From positions 1 through 64,000 of the forward strand of contig JAKQSI010000065.1 of NCBI GenBank assembly GCA_029570205.1: a stretch of DNA of 64,000 nucleotides, in the 5' to 3' direction. Origin of the DNA: Candidatus Omnitrophota bacterium. Lineage in GTDB: Bacteria > Hinthialibacterota > Hinthialibacteria > Hinthialibacterales > JAKPRU01. Shown piece by piece: positions 36,871-45,521 of this stretch. The notes under the pieces are model-generated. The model saw only the letters and a program-made list of their open reading frames with translations, had not been told where the DNA came from and made no database searches. Within the stretch, counting starts at the first letter, position 1. Every line of letters starts with the position of its first letter. A program made the translations under genes and the position numbers.

Positions 36871-37713
36871 TCAGGCAGGCAAGGAGCCTGCGAGGCTGCG
36901 GAAGAGAAGGCGGCCGGGCCCCGGGGATTCCAGGGCGGCGCGGTCGCCGCCGGCGGCGCGACGTTGCTCTCCCCAGGCGGTCCCCCAGGCGGAGGGAATC
37001 TGACGCAGATAGAACGCCCGTTCGGGATGCGGCATCATCGCAAGGACATTCCCTTCCACGTTGCAGATTCCGGCGACACTCCCCCAGGAACCGTTCGGAT
37101 TGATCGGAAAATCGTCGCGCAGATGGCCGTCATCATCGCAGTAGCGCCAGACAATCTGGTCGTTCTGTTCCAATGTGCGCCAAACACTCTCATCCCGGCA
37201 CACAAATCGTCCCTCACCGTGGGAAATGGTCATGGGGAGAACCCGGTGTCTGTCGATGCCCCGCGTGAACGGCGTTCGTCCCGGTCGGGATTCATGCCGG
37301 AGATTGATCCAATGGCAGTGATGTCCGCGGCGAACTACCCGCCCCTCGCGCTTCATCAAATTGGTCGCCAGGGCCATTTCGACCTGCCCCGGATGAAGGC
37401 CGGGAACCAGGCCCGCCTCGATCAACACCTGTGCGCCGTTGCAAATTCCCAGAATCGGCTTGCCCCCTGCGGCCTCCTCGGCGAGCGTCTCCATCAGGGG
37501 TTCTTTGGCGGCAATCACGCCCGCCCGCACACGGTCCTCATAAGAGAATCCGCCGCCGATAACGTAGGCATCATATCCGGCCAGGGCGGAAGCCGGTTGA
37601 TTCCAGCGGATCATCGTAACGGCGCACCCGCACTGCCGGAAGGCGCGCGCTGTCTCCGACTCGCAGTTCGATCCGGGAAATTGAATCAGCGCAACATGAA
37701 TCGTATCGATCAT
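36871..37713 (-). CDS. purQ: Phosphoribosylformylglycinamidine synthase, glutaminase subunit
   Basis: It releases ammonia from glutamine for FGAM synthesis in purine biosynthesis. The triad is visible: Cys in ILGICNGAQVLIEAG and His/Glu in MMPHPERAF. Other marks are FPGSNCESETARAF and IGGGFSYEDRVRAG. At 280 residues it is longer than usual small PurQ (about 220-235). The extra length falls around FTRGIDRHRVLPM and in a basic, Ala/Gly-rich tail after PHPERAF. No purL or purS is nearby. The closing stretch is partly like the amidotransferase end of large PurL. Confidence 0.9.
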   Translation of the reverse strand: MIDTIHVALIQFPGSNCESETARAFRQCGCAVTMIRWNQPASALAGYDAYVIGGGFSYEDRVRAGVIAAKEPLMETLAEEAAGGKPILGICNGAQVLIEAGLVPGLHPGQVEMALATNLMKREGRVVRRGHHCHWINLRHESRPGRTPFTRGIDRHRVLPMTISHGEGRFVCRDESVWRTLEQNDQIVWRYCDDDGHLRDDFPINPNGSWGSVAGICNVEGNVLAMMPHPERAFYLRQIPSAWGTAWGEQRRAAGGDRAALESPGPGRLLFRSLAGSLPA

Positions 37714-37887
37714 TGTCGTCTAAATTTCTCCATTGCGGAAATCCGCGCCGGTTTGTGCGGATGATCCCATGGTTTAAGGTATACAGACCGGCCTGATGTG
37801 GTATAGCATAGCGTAATTGAAGCCTGCCATGGATGGCGGCGCATCCTATCCAGTCACACAATTATTCTCAATGGAGGAACTGGAATC

Positions 37888-38847
37888 ATGGCCACACCCA
37901 ATCTGATCAACACTATCAAAGGATCGTTGCTGGAGAACTTCTTCCCCGCAGGCTGGGATCTCGAAAAAATTGACCGATGTTGCTGCTGCAAGCCGGAAGA
38001 GGCCACAGCGCGTCAGCCCTGGTGGAACAAGCGATTCCTGCCGGTTCCGTGCGAGACGGTGCAGGAATTCGACGCCAAAATGGGGCATGAAATCGCCCAG
38101 ACCATCCGCCGAACCAGAGAGGCCGGGAAGAAACTCGCGCTGATTCTTCCGGTCGGGCCGATGGGGATGTATGCGTGGACGGTGTATTTCCTGAAGGAAT
38201 GGGGGATCGACTGCAAGCATGTCAGCGGATTCAACATGGATGAGTGGGCGGATGCAGAAGGCAACTCGACTCCGCCAACGGAGGTCGGCTCGTTTCAGGG
38301 GGCCATGGAGGAGGCATTTTACGGGCCGCTCGGCAAGTTGACTGTGCCGAAAAACCAGCGGTTCTTCGCCACGAAAAAGCTGCTTCCCCGGTACCCGGAA
38401 CGGATCGCCGCGCTCAAGAAAGAAGGGGCGGATTTGGCCGTGGTGTTCGGCGTTGGGCGCGTATGTCATATCGCGTTCTGGGAGCCGCATTTCGCCGCCG
38501 AGTTTGATTCCGTGAACGAATGGAAAGCGCAGACCTGCCGGATCGGCGCGAAATTGCACCCGCTCACCATCGAGCAGAACGCGATCACCAGTTTCAAAAG
38601 CCGCACCACGCTGGTCCCGTGCTATGCGAATACCATCGGGCCGGGGCTGTTTTTGCAGGCGGACTGGATTATCGGCGGTTGTGATGGCGTACTGTCGAGA
38701 GGAATGCAGTGGCAGGGGATGAGTTTCTGGATGACCTTGCGCTACGGCCCCGATCCGTGGGTTCCGTCTACGTTTATGCCGACGTTGCCGGGTAGATTAT
38801 TCTTCGTAAATGAGTTGCGCGGGCCGCTGGTAGCGGAGTGCAATTGA
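37888..38847 (+). CDS. Glucosamine-6-phosphate deaminase-like (NagB family) protein, variant active site
   Basis: This 319-residue protein is of the NagB/6-phosphogluconolactonase fold. GFNMDEW (Asp118) matches the NagB FNMDEY motif. The second motif reads [13 protein letters not shown] where NagB has a G-x-G-x-DGHIAFNEP pattern. His194 and Glu199 are kept, but the Asp-Gly pair is Val192-Cys193. An N-terminal CCCC (31-34) is unusual and hints at metal or redox sensing. GGAGG is ideally placed before the ATG. It may act on a different amino sugar phosphate or be a sensor; I cannot tell. Confidence 0.72.
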   Translation: MATPNLINTIKGSLLENFFPAGWDLEKIDRCCCCKPEEATARQPWWNKRFLPVPCETVQEFDAKMGHEIAQTIRRTREAGKKLALILPVGPMGMYAWTVYFLKEWGIDCKHVSGFNMDEWADAEGNSTPPTEVGSFQGAMEEAFYGPLGKLTVPKNQRFFATKKLLPRYPERIAALKKEGADLAVVFGVGRVCHIAFWEPHFAAEFDSVNEWKAQTCRIGAKLHPLTIEQNAITSFKSRTTLVPCYANTIGPGLFLQADWIIGGCDGVLSRGMQWQGMSFWMTLRYGPDPWVPSTFMPTLPGRLFFVNELRGPLVAECN

Positions 38848-38850
38848 CGA

Positions 38851-38948
38851 CTACCCCCCTCAATCCCCCCGTAAACGGGGGGAGGTGATTGAAAATGAAC
38901 GGTGGGGTTCTCCCTCCCCGTTTACGGGGAGGGTTGGCGTGGGGTTCT
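38851..38948. repeat. REPIN-like pair of inverted palindromes
   Basis: Two related palindromes lie in opposite orientation: CCCCCCGTAAACGGGGGG (38865-38882) and CCCTCCCCGT/ACGGGGAGGG (38912-38933), the latter with TTGGCGTGGGG as a right flank and the former with its reverse as a left flank. This is the layout of a REPIN (two REP units). It lies between convergent genes and may end transcription from both sides. Confidence 0.6.
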
Positions 38949-38957
38949 TTATCTGCC

Positions 38958-39542
38958 TCAATTCTGAAAAATGGTCGTGTTGGTCCCGATGATATCCCCG
39001 CTGGAGTTCAGGCCATTGCTGGCGCTGTAGAAGACATATCGAATCGCCGGGTCCTGACGCATCAGGGGCACGACCGCATCCGTCCAGCCGAAATCCGTAT
39101 CGCCATCCGGCCCGGACGATGCAATCACACAGCGGACACCCGCCTGGTCATAGGCCGCCGCGCGCGGTCCCGGTTCGCCCCGGTCGTTCTCATTCCTCTT
39201 GATCCGCCCGCCGTAATCGTAATACGTGCGTGGCTGGTTCTTGGGGGGAAAGATATCCCTGGCGATATCCACGCTGCTGACGTAAGCCACGGGAGTGGTC
39301 AGCTGCCTGTATGTGCTGCCATCCTCGGTTTCCGTGCCCATATCCACGGGAGCCTCATTGTGGTCCACAATGTATGACGCAATGGCAGTTCGAAGGGAAG
39401 CGAAATTGCCGTACACCTGCGCCAGCTTGGAGCGGGTCCGTGCGTTCATGAAATTCGGCACGGCAATCGCCGCCAGGATGCCGATGATGGCCACCACAAT
39501 CAGTAACTCGATCAATGTGAACGCGGATTGTCTGACACGCAT
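38958..39542 (-). CDS. Type II secretion / type IV pilus-like pseudopilin (GspG-like), copy 3
   Basis: This protein has 194 residues from the ATG at 39542 (GGAGACAGAGAA upstream). MRVRQSA precedes FTLIELLIVVAIIGILAAIA, and PNFMNARTRS follows. Family features are QLTTPVAYV, ASSGPDGDTDFG and YSASNGLNSSGDI. The central part carries a basic patch (RIKRNENDR). It lies 72 bases after rpmE on the same strand and may be read from the rpmE promoter. Confidence 0.85.
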   Translation of the reverse strand: MRVRQSAFTLIELLIVVAIIGILAAIAVPNFMNARTRSKLAQVYGNFASLRTAIASYIVDHNEAPVDMGTETEDGSTYRQLTTPVAYVSSVDIARDIFPPKNQPRTYYDYGGRIKRNENDRGEPGPRAAAYDQAGVRCVIASSGPDGDTDFGWTDAVVPLMRQDPAIRYVFYSASNGLNSSGDIIGTNTTIFQN

Positions 39543-39614
39543 TTCTCTGTCTCCGGTTAGAATCAAGCGCCCACCCTGCAAATCATCAGACAAAAGGGAA
39601 CAGTAGTGCCCCGG

Positions 39615-39860
39615 TCAGGACGCTTCTGTCGTGGCGGGCTTGTCTTCCGTAGCAGACTTGTAGTGGTGGCGATACTTCTTCTTGAACCGCTCCACCCGCC
39701 CGGCGGTGTCGACAAACTTCTGTTTTCCGGTGTAGAAGGGATGACAGGCAGAGCAAATCTCGACGCGGATCGCTTTGGAGGTGGATCCGACTTCAAAGGT
39801 ATTCCCACATGCACAGGTCACCTTCGCAATATGATATTCGGGATGAATGTCTTTCTTCAT
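39615..39860 (-). CDS. rpmE: 50S ribosomal protein L31, zinc-binding type
   Basis: This 81-residue protein of the large ribosomal subunit begins [10 protein letters not shown]. The zinc cysteines are Cys16, Cys18 (CAC), Cys36 and Cys39 (CSAC), so it is the C+ form. [24 protein letters not shown] is the L31 signature. The ATG at 39860 follows AGGAG by nine bases. The basic tail ends in a short acidic/Thr-rich extension. A clear promoter lies just upstream. Confidence 0.97.
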   Translation of the reverse strand: MKKDIHPEYHIAKVTCACGNTFEVGSTSKAIRVEICSACHPFYTGKQKFVDTAGRVERFKKKYRHHYKSATEDKPATTEAS

Positions 39861-39896
39861 TTTGTTCAACTCCTGCTTACATCGGCACGAACTAAT

Positions 39897-39926
39897 ATTC
39901 TACCCAGATTATGGCATAATAGTCAA
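39897..39926 (-). promoter_or_regulatory. rpmE promoter
   Basis: The minus strand has TTGACT (39921-39926), an 18-base spacer and TAGAAT (39897-39902), each five of six consensus bases, about 37 bases before the rpmE ATG. Confidence 0.65.
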
Positions 39927-39993
39927 CGGAACTTCATTGCAAATCCGGTTCCATGACATGCGAACACACCGATCGCATGGAGGATCTCGACCC

Positions 39994-40665
39994 ATGACAC
40001 ACTTATGGAAACTCCTTCCCTGTCTTGTCATCCTTCCGACCCTGGTTTCCTGCGGCACATCGGGCGGAAGTCGCTCGGCGCAGGTTGCTCAAACAAACGG
40101 AACGGCCAACGGGCCGGAAGTTCTGGTGGAACTGTTTATGGATACGCGACCGTACCCGGAGCAGAAGGGCAGCAGCGAATCCAGCCTGACCATCGAGACG
40201 CGCGACCGTGATTTCCGCTTGAAACCCCAGGCATTTGTGGATGATGTGCTCAGGACAACGCTTCGGCAAAAGGATTTTCGGATCGCGGAACGCGGTTCGG
40301 GGCGGGTTCCGCTTATCCTCAGCGGCGAGATCCGCCATTTCTTCGGACAGATTCAACTCACGCGCCTCCCCGGTGAGAAGAATCGCACAACCTCATCGTT
40401 TCTTCCCGCCAACTTCCATGCCTCTGTGCAGCTCATGGCCACCCTGTTTGACGTGGAGAACCAGAAGATCCTTTTCCGCAAGAGTTTCCTTGCGGCGCGG
40501 GATGAACGTCGGTCCACCAATGAAATGGACGCCAAGCAGTCGCGCCGGGAAATTGTTCGGCTGGTTGAGGAGTGTCTCGAAGAGGCCGCTTTGCAGGTGG
40601 CGCAGGAAATGGAAACGGCGCTCCAGGGATCGTCCGGGACGGAGTTCCGTCGTGTGCCGAAATGA
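39994..40665 (+). CDS. Uncharacterised lipoprotein
   Basis: This 223-residue protein has a lipoprotein signal ending LPTLVSC (Cys20), so it should be anchored in a membrane. A Gly/Ser/Asn-rich linker (about 21-45) leads to an alpha/beta domain with repeated beta segments, LVELFMDTRPYPEQK, VPLILSGEIRHFFGQI and SVQLMATLFDVENQKILF, ending in a long helix. The layout recalls outer-membrane transport auxiliary lipoproteins (YajG-like), but I do not recognise the family firmly. GGAGGATC lies before the ATG. It overlaps nothing and stands alone. Confidence 0.6.
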   Translation: MTHLWKLLPCLVILPTLVSCGTSGGSRSAQVAQTNGTANGPEVLVELFMDTRPYPEQKGSSESSLTIETRDRDFRLKPQAFVDDVLRTTLRQKDFRIAERGSGRVPLILSGEIRHFFGQIQLTRLPGEKNRTTSSFLPANFHASVQLMATLFDVENQKILFRKSFLAARDERRSTNEMDAKQSRREIVRLVEECLEEAALQVAQEMETALQGSSGTEFRRVPK

Positions 40666-40678
40666 TGGACTTCTTCTC

Positions 40679-40714
40679 GCACTCCATTTACGGAGAGGGT
40701 CGGGCAGGGGAGCC
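40679..40714. repeat. REP-like element, single copy
   Basis: CTCC-ATTTAC-GGAG (40682-40695) followed by AGGGTCGGGCAGGGGAGCC is a diverged relative of the right palindrome and flank at 38912-38948. It lies between convergent genes. Confidence 0.45.
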
Positions 40715-40741
40715 TGCGCTGTTGAGCAAGCATTCCCAAAA

Positions 40742-41671
40742 TCAGCCCTCAATCCATCGGCTATACTTCTTCCATTCCTCCAATGATGCCGCCAATTTGG
40801 CGTGTATGTCCCCACCGATCCCGTATCCCTGAAGACCGATCGGCCCCCGGAATCGCATTTTGTGGAATATCTCCACAAATGACCTGACATCGTAATCCCC
40901 CTCTCCCAGTGGCAGTATCCCCTCTTCCACAGGAAGATTGGAAACGTCTTGCGGGGAGCCGTTGATGGTTAGACAGTCGAGCCGGGGGAAGATCAACTCG
41001 GCTTTTTTCGTCAGGTCGTTCGGACCTTCGGTTTTCAGCCAGTGGTAGAGATTGAACGTGCAACCGACATTCCGCAATCCTGCTTTTTCCGCGATCTCGA
41101 ATGCATGACCGCTGCGTTCCACCCAGCAACCGACATGCGGGTAAAGCGAGATGCGCAGCCCCTGTTCCTGCGCTACTTCCGCCGCCTGCTTTGTCAGGCG
41201 AATCCCGATTTCATCTCCGGCAGGATCGGATGGCCGAATTTTCCGGCTGTTGAGAGAAACCCACAAGAACGTGTTTCGCCCGGCCAGTCGCTTCGTAAGG
41301 TCTTTCAAATGCCCCGGCAGCGTTTCGTCATCGATACTGAATGGCGCGTAAACTGCAATCAACTCGATTCCATCCCGATCCAGCCTTTCCAGGGTTTCGG
41401 GGAATGATTCCCAGTCGGTGCGGCAATCCGTGGTACGAGGAATATCCAGCTCCCGAAGAAGTTCATTCTGCTGAGGAATGCTGAGATTGTTTTTCCAAAA
41501 CCAGGTGTCCAGGACAAACAGACTGTCCTGCAAGTTTGTTTGTTTCGCGGCAGGTGGGGGCATCGTTTGTTCGCGGTGTGACGTGCCGCACCCGGCGGGG
41601 AAGGGAAGAACGCATGTACATGCCGCAAGAGTCTTCAGGAACTCTCGTCTTGGGAAATCAGAATCTGTCAT
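40742..41671 (-). CDS. Exported sugar phosphate isomerase/epimerase-like TIM barrel
   Basis: This protein of 309 residues starts at the ATG with AGGAG upstream (41671). The N-terminus combines a Tat-like RREFLKTL and a lipobox FPAGC. The mature chain is a xylose-isomerase-like TIM barrel, with IELIAVYAPFSIDDE, LGVSLNSRKI-like (FLWVSLNSRKIRPSD), ISLYPHVGCWVERS, NVGCTFNLYHWL and LTINGSPQD, whose Glu, His and Asp metal ligands are only partly clear. The family epimerises or isomerises sugars and inosose-type compounds. Substrate unknown. It is convergent with the lipoprotein gene. Confidence 0.72.
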   Translation of the reverse strand: MTDSDFPRREFLKTLAACTCVLPFPAGCGTSHREQTMPPPAAKQTNLQDSLFVLDTWFWKNNLSIPQQNELLRELDIPRTTDCRTDWESFPETLERLDRDGIELIAVYAPFSIDDETLPGHLKDLTKRLAGRNTFLWVSLNSRKIRPSDPAGDEIGIRLTKQAAEVAQEQGLRISLYPHVGCWVERSGHAFEIAEKAGLRNVGCTFNLYHWLKTEGPNDLTKKAELIFPRLDCLTINGSPQDVSNLPVEEGILPLGEGDYDVRSFVEIFHKMRFRGPIGLQGYGIGGDIHAKLAASLEEWKKYSRWIEG

Positions 41672-41928
41672 GCTCGATTCTCCTGGTCTTCTGAAAGTCT
41701 TCATGGTTGCTCGGAATGAAAGGTTTCTGTCACTGCTTTTCGTTCATCAATTGCTCTTTGCGGGCCATCCGGTAGCCGATGGTTCGGTGAAGCCCCGTGT
41801 ATTCCATGCTGGGTGGGGCAGGGCAGTCGCTTTATTTTTCGTTCAAAGCGTGTTCTCATAGCCACCCATGCGCAAACTGAGAGTAAGAATGAAACGGGAA
41901 CCATCTCGGTTTCTCAATAAGGCTCCGG

Positions 41929-41986
41929 TTATCATCGCGCATTCCTCGAATTATGATACAAGGATATGTACCATAAACGCTTGTAT
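41929..41986 (+). promoter_or_regulatory. Promoter and inverted repeat ahead of the CBS-transporter operon
   Basis: TTATCA (41929-41934), a 17-base spacer and TATGAT (41952-41957) form a promoter. Overlapping its end, ATACAAG-17-CTTGTAT (41956-41986) is a perfect 7-base inverted repeat, a possible operator. Downstream, TCTCCGG-ACTG-CCGGAGA (42025-42042) is a leader hairpin. The rest of 41672-42108 shows no gene. Confidence 0.45.
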
Positions 41987-42108
41987 TTTCAAACCGCTAA
42001 TGCCCCGCAGCCCAGGGCGACCTTTCTCCGGACTGCCGGAGAGGCAGAGGGTGATTTATGGGTTTCCCTGGAGAGATGTCGGAAAAGAGATCGGGAAGGA
42101 GAAAAATA

Positions 42109-42690
42109 ATGGCCGTGAATGAAAAACGAGTCAAAGATCTGATGGTGCCGATTGATGAATACCCGGTTGTTTCAATCGAGGCAACGCTATTGGAGGTGGT
42201 GAATGCCTTGCATGAATCCCACAGTGCCGGGCCGCCCGATCGAGAGCCGCCACGAGCGGTCCTGGTGATGGACGAGCAGAAGCGCATTGTCGGGAAAATC
42301 GGTCATCTGCTGGTTTTGAAGGCCGTCGAATCCCAACAGCATATCAAGTGTACAATCAATGCGCTGACTTCGGGGGGAGTGGGTCAGGAATTTGTCGAAT
42401 GGATGGTGGAAAATCTGCGATTCTGGCAGGAAGACATTTCGGATCTTTGTCGACGAGTACGAAAGATGCCGGTCAAGGAGGCCATGCTCCCGATCCATGA
42501 AAGTATTGATGCAGAATCCTCCCTGGGTGAAGCAATCCACGGATTTGTCGCCTGGCAGACTCTCTCTCTTCTGGTTACCCGCCAGGGCGAGATTGTGGGC
42601 ATCCTTCGACTAGCCGACGTCTATCACGCCGTTGCTGCTGAAATACGGAATGTTCGGGATGAAGATGCAAAAGGAGAGAAATATGAGTGA
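42109..42690 (+). CDS. CBS-pair regulatory protein
   Basis: This 193-residue cytoplasmic protein has two CBS motifs (about 5-75 and 120-190): VKDLMVPIDEYPVV...EQKRIVGKIGHLLVL and VKEAMLPIHESID...GEIVGILRLADVYHA. CBS pairs bind adenosine nucleotides and regulate enzymes or transporters. GGAG precedes the ATG at 42109. Its last eight bases overlap the start of the DASS transporter (ATGAGTGA), so the two are coupled, and I infer that it gates that transporter. Confidence 0.82.
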   Translation: MAVNEKRVKDLMVPIDEYPVVSIEATLLEVVNALHESHSAGPPDREPPRAVLVMDEQKRIVGKIGHLLVLKAVESQQHIKCTINALTSGGVGQEFVEWMVENLRFWQEDISDLCRRVRKMPVKEAMLPIHESIDAESSLGEAIHGFVAWQTLSLLVTRQGEIVGILRLADVYHAVAAEIRNVRDEDAKGEKYE

Positions 42691-44539
42691 TAAAACCGAC
42701 AAAATAAAATTGTCAGGTTATGATAAATTCATAAATTGGAAACTGTTCTCCATTCCGCTGGGACTGTTGCTTTTGCTGATTGTAATCCCGACGCCCCGCA
42801 GCATGTTGGATGTGGGAGTGGAGTATTCCATGGGACCGAAATACGCGCAGGAGTTTTTCGCCTCCCGGTTATTCGGGATGAAGGTCACGGAACTGGCTCA
42901 ATGGCAGGTACAGATGGTACGCATGATGGAGCAGAGCGTACGGAACGCCTCTTTTCTTCAGGAGACTTTTCTCAAACGCAACCGGCGATGGTGCGAACAG
43001 AACGGCATTCCCTGCACTCCCGAACATCTGGAACAGGTTCGTGAATTTGCCCGGCAAATCCCGCCGGACGACTTCACGAAGATACTGAAAGAAGGTCACG
43101 CTCTAGTCACCGAGAAGCTCGCTTTCGATCAACTGTCCGACGAGGAAAAAGCCGAAGCCCAGACAGCCGGATTTCATGTGCAGGCGGCGGTGGGGATTAT
43201 GCTTTTTGTCATATTCTGTTTTATGACGGAAGCCATTCCTCTACCCATGGTGGCTTTCTGTATCGGTGTGATCGCTCTCATGGCCGGCATTGTGGACCGA
43301 AACAGTGTGGCCGCATTGTATTGGTCGGATGCCACCTGGTTTATCATGGGCAGCCTGATGTTTGCCACCGCCTTTGTCAAAACCGGTTTGGATAAACGAA
43401 TTGCGATGATGATGTTCGGCAATTTGAAGCACCCCGATATCCAATGGGTAACTCTTATCATTATCCTTACTGTTTCTCCCCTGACCATGTTTATGTCGGA
43501 CCATGCGCTGACGGCGATGTTTCTTCCCATCGGCATTATATTGTATACGGGGACTGTCAATGTGTCGGGGAAGGATGACCCCGAACTGGCCAAGATACTG
43601 ATGATGACAATCGCGATGGCCGCCAACCTGGGCGGGTCTCTGGCTCCATCGGGCGGCGCGCGCAACCTGATCATGATGGGGTATACCGAAGATATGTTCG
43701 GTATTTCCATCACATTCATGCAATGGGTGATTTATTGCGCGCCTTTCCTGCTCTTCCTGATGCCGGTTACCTGGGTTGTTCTCAATTGGCGTTTCCACCC
43801 CACCCAGCGGAATCTGGCAAATGCCCTGACGCTGGTCAAGACAGAAGTCAAGAAAGTCCGTGGGGGAACCTGGACGCGGCCGGAAAAGATCTCCGTGGTG
43901 ATTTTTCTGGTGACACTCTTTGCCTGGATCACGGAGAATAACCTGATTCTGAAATTGACCGGAATCCGTTTCGGGATCGGAGTGCTGGCGGTAATGGGCG
44001 GCATTGCCTACATTTTCGCCGGGGTAGTGAATTGGCGCGATTATCAGACGAATGTCGACTGGGGTGTTGTCTGGTTGTACGCGGGTGCGATCATCTTCGG
44101 TCGAGTCCTGATGCAAACCGGCGCGGCGTACTGGCTTGCCCAAACCGTGCTCCGACTGACAATGCCTTTGGGGTTCGGTGAGGGCCTCGGCTTACTGTTG
44201 TCCGGAAGCGTTATTGTCGGTTTAATCACGCAACTGATGGCGGACGGCCCTGCGTGCGCAGCGGTCGGTCCTGTCACCATGGCCATGGCGGGCATTACGC
44301 ACCCCGGCACAAGCATGATTCCTTTCATGGCTATGAGTACCTCCATTGCGTCCTCATTTGCCTATTGTCTGATTATCGGGACGCCTCCCAATGCGATTGT
44401 CTATGCAAGCGGTTATCTGAAAGCAAAAGATTTCCTGCGTGCGGGCGTAATTTTGTGGTTTACCAACATGGCCGGCCTGATGTTGCTGTCGGCGACCTAT
44501 TGGAGATGGATCGGATTTCCGGGGCTGCCGAATTATTAG
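42683..44539 (+). CDS. DASS/SLC13-family sodium-coupled anion symporter
   Basis: This 618-residue membrane protein is longer than usual relatives (about 450-500). After the first helix (about 25-45) comes a soluble insertion (about 50-170, with charged stretches such as REFARQIPPDDFTK) before the transport core. Family motifs are AANLGGSLAPSGGARNLI and the closing SIASSFAYCLIIGTPPNAIVY. The family moves dicarboxylates or sulfate with sodium. AAGGAGAG is upstream of the ATG. It is coupled to the CBS protein. Confidence 0.88.
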   Translation: MSDKTDKIKLSGYDKFINWKLFSIPLGLLLLLIVIPTPRSMLDVGVEYSMGPKYAQEFFASRLFGMKVTELAQWQVQMVRMMEQSVRNASFLQETFLKRNRRWCEQNGIPCTPEHLEQVREFARQIPPDDFTKILKEGHALVTEKLAFDQLSDEEKAEAQTAGFHVQAAVGIMLFVIFCFMTEAIPLPMVAFCIGVIALMAGIVDRNSVAALYWSDATWFIMGSLMFATAFVKTGLDKRIAMMMFGNLKHPDIQWVTLIIILTVSPLTMFMSDHALTAMFLPIGIILYTGTVNVSGKDDPELAKILMMTIAMAANLGGSLAPSGGARNLIMMGYTEDMFGISITFMQWVIYCAPFLLFLMPVTWVVLNWRFHPTQRNLANALTLVKTEVKKVRGGTWTRPEKISVVIFLVTLFAWITENNLILKLTGIRFGIGVLAVMGGIAYIFAGVVNWRDYQTNVDWGVVWLYAGAIIFGRVLMQTGAAYWLAQTVLRLTMPLGFGEGLGLLLSGSVIVGLITQLMADGPACAAVGPVTMAMAGITHPGTSMIPFMAMSTSIASSFAYCLIIGTPPNAIVYASGYLKAKDFLRAGVILWFTNMAGLMLLSATYWRWIGFPGLPNY

Positions 44540-44656
44540 TTATTATTTGTCTGCTGTGTCCATACCAACGGGGCGTTCGGGCATTTTTAAATGCAGAAGC
44601 GCTCCGGATCGCGCGCCGGGGTAGAGAGAAGATCACGGAAAGAGAGAACAAACCGG

Positions 44657-44685
44657 TTGACTTGATCCCGTTCCCGGAGTAGTAT
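44657..44685 (+). promoter_or_regulatory. Promoter of pseudopilin copy 4
   Basis: TTGACT (44657-44662), a 17-base spacer and TAGTAT (44680-44685) lie about 65 bases before the ATG. This suggests that this pilin gene has its own transcript. Confidence 0.55.
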
Positions 44686-44751
44686 TCGGTTAACGGCGCC
44701 GATTGCAAACGTCGGCGTATCTTTGCGCTTCAATCGGAGGTCGACAGGCCC

Positions 44752-45378
44752 ATGTCCATTCAAAAACGCGCTTTTACTTTGATCGAGTTGTTGATCGTGG
44801 TGGCGATTATCGGGATTCTGGCGGCAATTGCCGTTCCGAATTTTATGAATGCACGGACCCGCGCGAAAGTTGCGAGTGTTCGTGCAGAGTTACGCGCGCT
44901 GAGCGCCGCGCTCGACTCGTACCGACTCGACAACAACCAGTATCCCTGGCCGCGAATCAACAATCGTTTCGATACCGCCAACCACATCGCCAATGTGATC
45001 GAGCTGACCACGCCGATCTCTTACATAAGCACGGTGGATATGGATGATCCGTTTGTGCCGAAAAAGTTCTGGGTCTCCTACCAGACATCCGGCAGCCACC
45101 CGACTTATGTGTATGTGAATTACCATGGCGAGTGGGGGAATGCCTATTGCAAGAATGACTTGGATCGGATCCCCGAAGGATACGGAATGACCTCGCACGG
45201 TCCGGATGAAAAAGATTCCGGCGGGGTTTGGTGGCCGCTCATGGTCCATTTGCAGGGAAACACTGTTACGGAGGCCAACAACTGTATTTACGATCCCAGC
45301 AATGGCCTGAACAGCCATGGCGATATTGTGCGGTACGGCGGTGCAATTCAGGCTTCCCCCATGGGTGGCGGCAGATGA
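44752..45378 (+). CDS. Type II secretion / type IV pilus-like pseudopilin (GspG-like), copy 4
   Basis: This protein has 208 residues. The leader MSIQKRA precedes FTLIELLIVVAIIGILAAIA, and PNFMNARTRA follows. Family features are ELTTPISYI, TSHGPDEKDSGG and YDPSNGLNSHGDI. The segment RLDNNQYPWPRINN matches RLDHNDFPWPIGN in copy 1, so these two are the closest pair. GGAGG lies 11 bases before the ATG. It follows the DASS gene by 212 bases. Confidence 0.85.
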   Translation: MSIQKRAFTLIELLIVVAIIGILAAIAVPNFMNARTRAKVASVRAELRALSAALDSYRLDNNQYPWPRINNRFDTANHIANVIELTTPISYISTVDMDDPFVPKKFWVSYQTSGSHPTYVYVNYHGEWGNAYCKNDLDRIPEGYGMTSHGPDEKDSGGVWWPLMVHLQGNTVTEANNCIYDPSNGLNSHGDIVRYGGAIQASPMGGGR

Positions 45379-45432
45379 GGCAAGGCGGATTTGTTGAATC
45401 CGGAAAGTCCGGTTTCTGAAGCCTTCATGTCA

Positions 45433-45456
45433 GGAAAAACACCCGTTCCAAACGGG
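45433..45456 (-). terminator. Intrinsic terminator of the Tat isomerase gene
   Basis: On the minus strand CCCGTT-TGG-AACGGG (45442-45456) is followed by TGTTTTT. It lies about 65 bases after the stop at 45522. Confidence 0.6.
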
Positions 45457-45521
45457 GAACTCTCCCGGCAAGGGTTGTTCGTTCCAGCCCGGCGATGAAA
45501 CGGTCTCTCGGTTGCGCGATT

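Noticed and set aside
38865-38933. Possible CRISPR or tandem array
   Set aside because: Only two palindromes in inverted orientation, without equal-length spacers; better explained as a REPIN-like pair.
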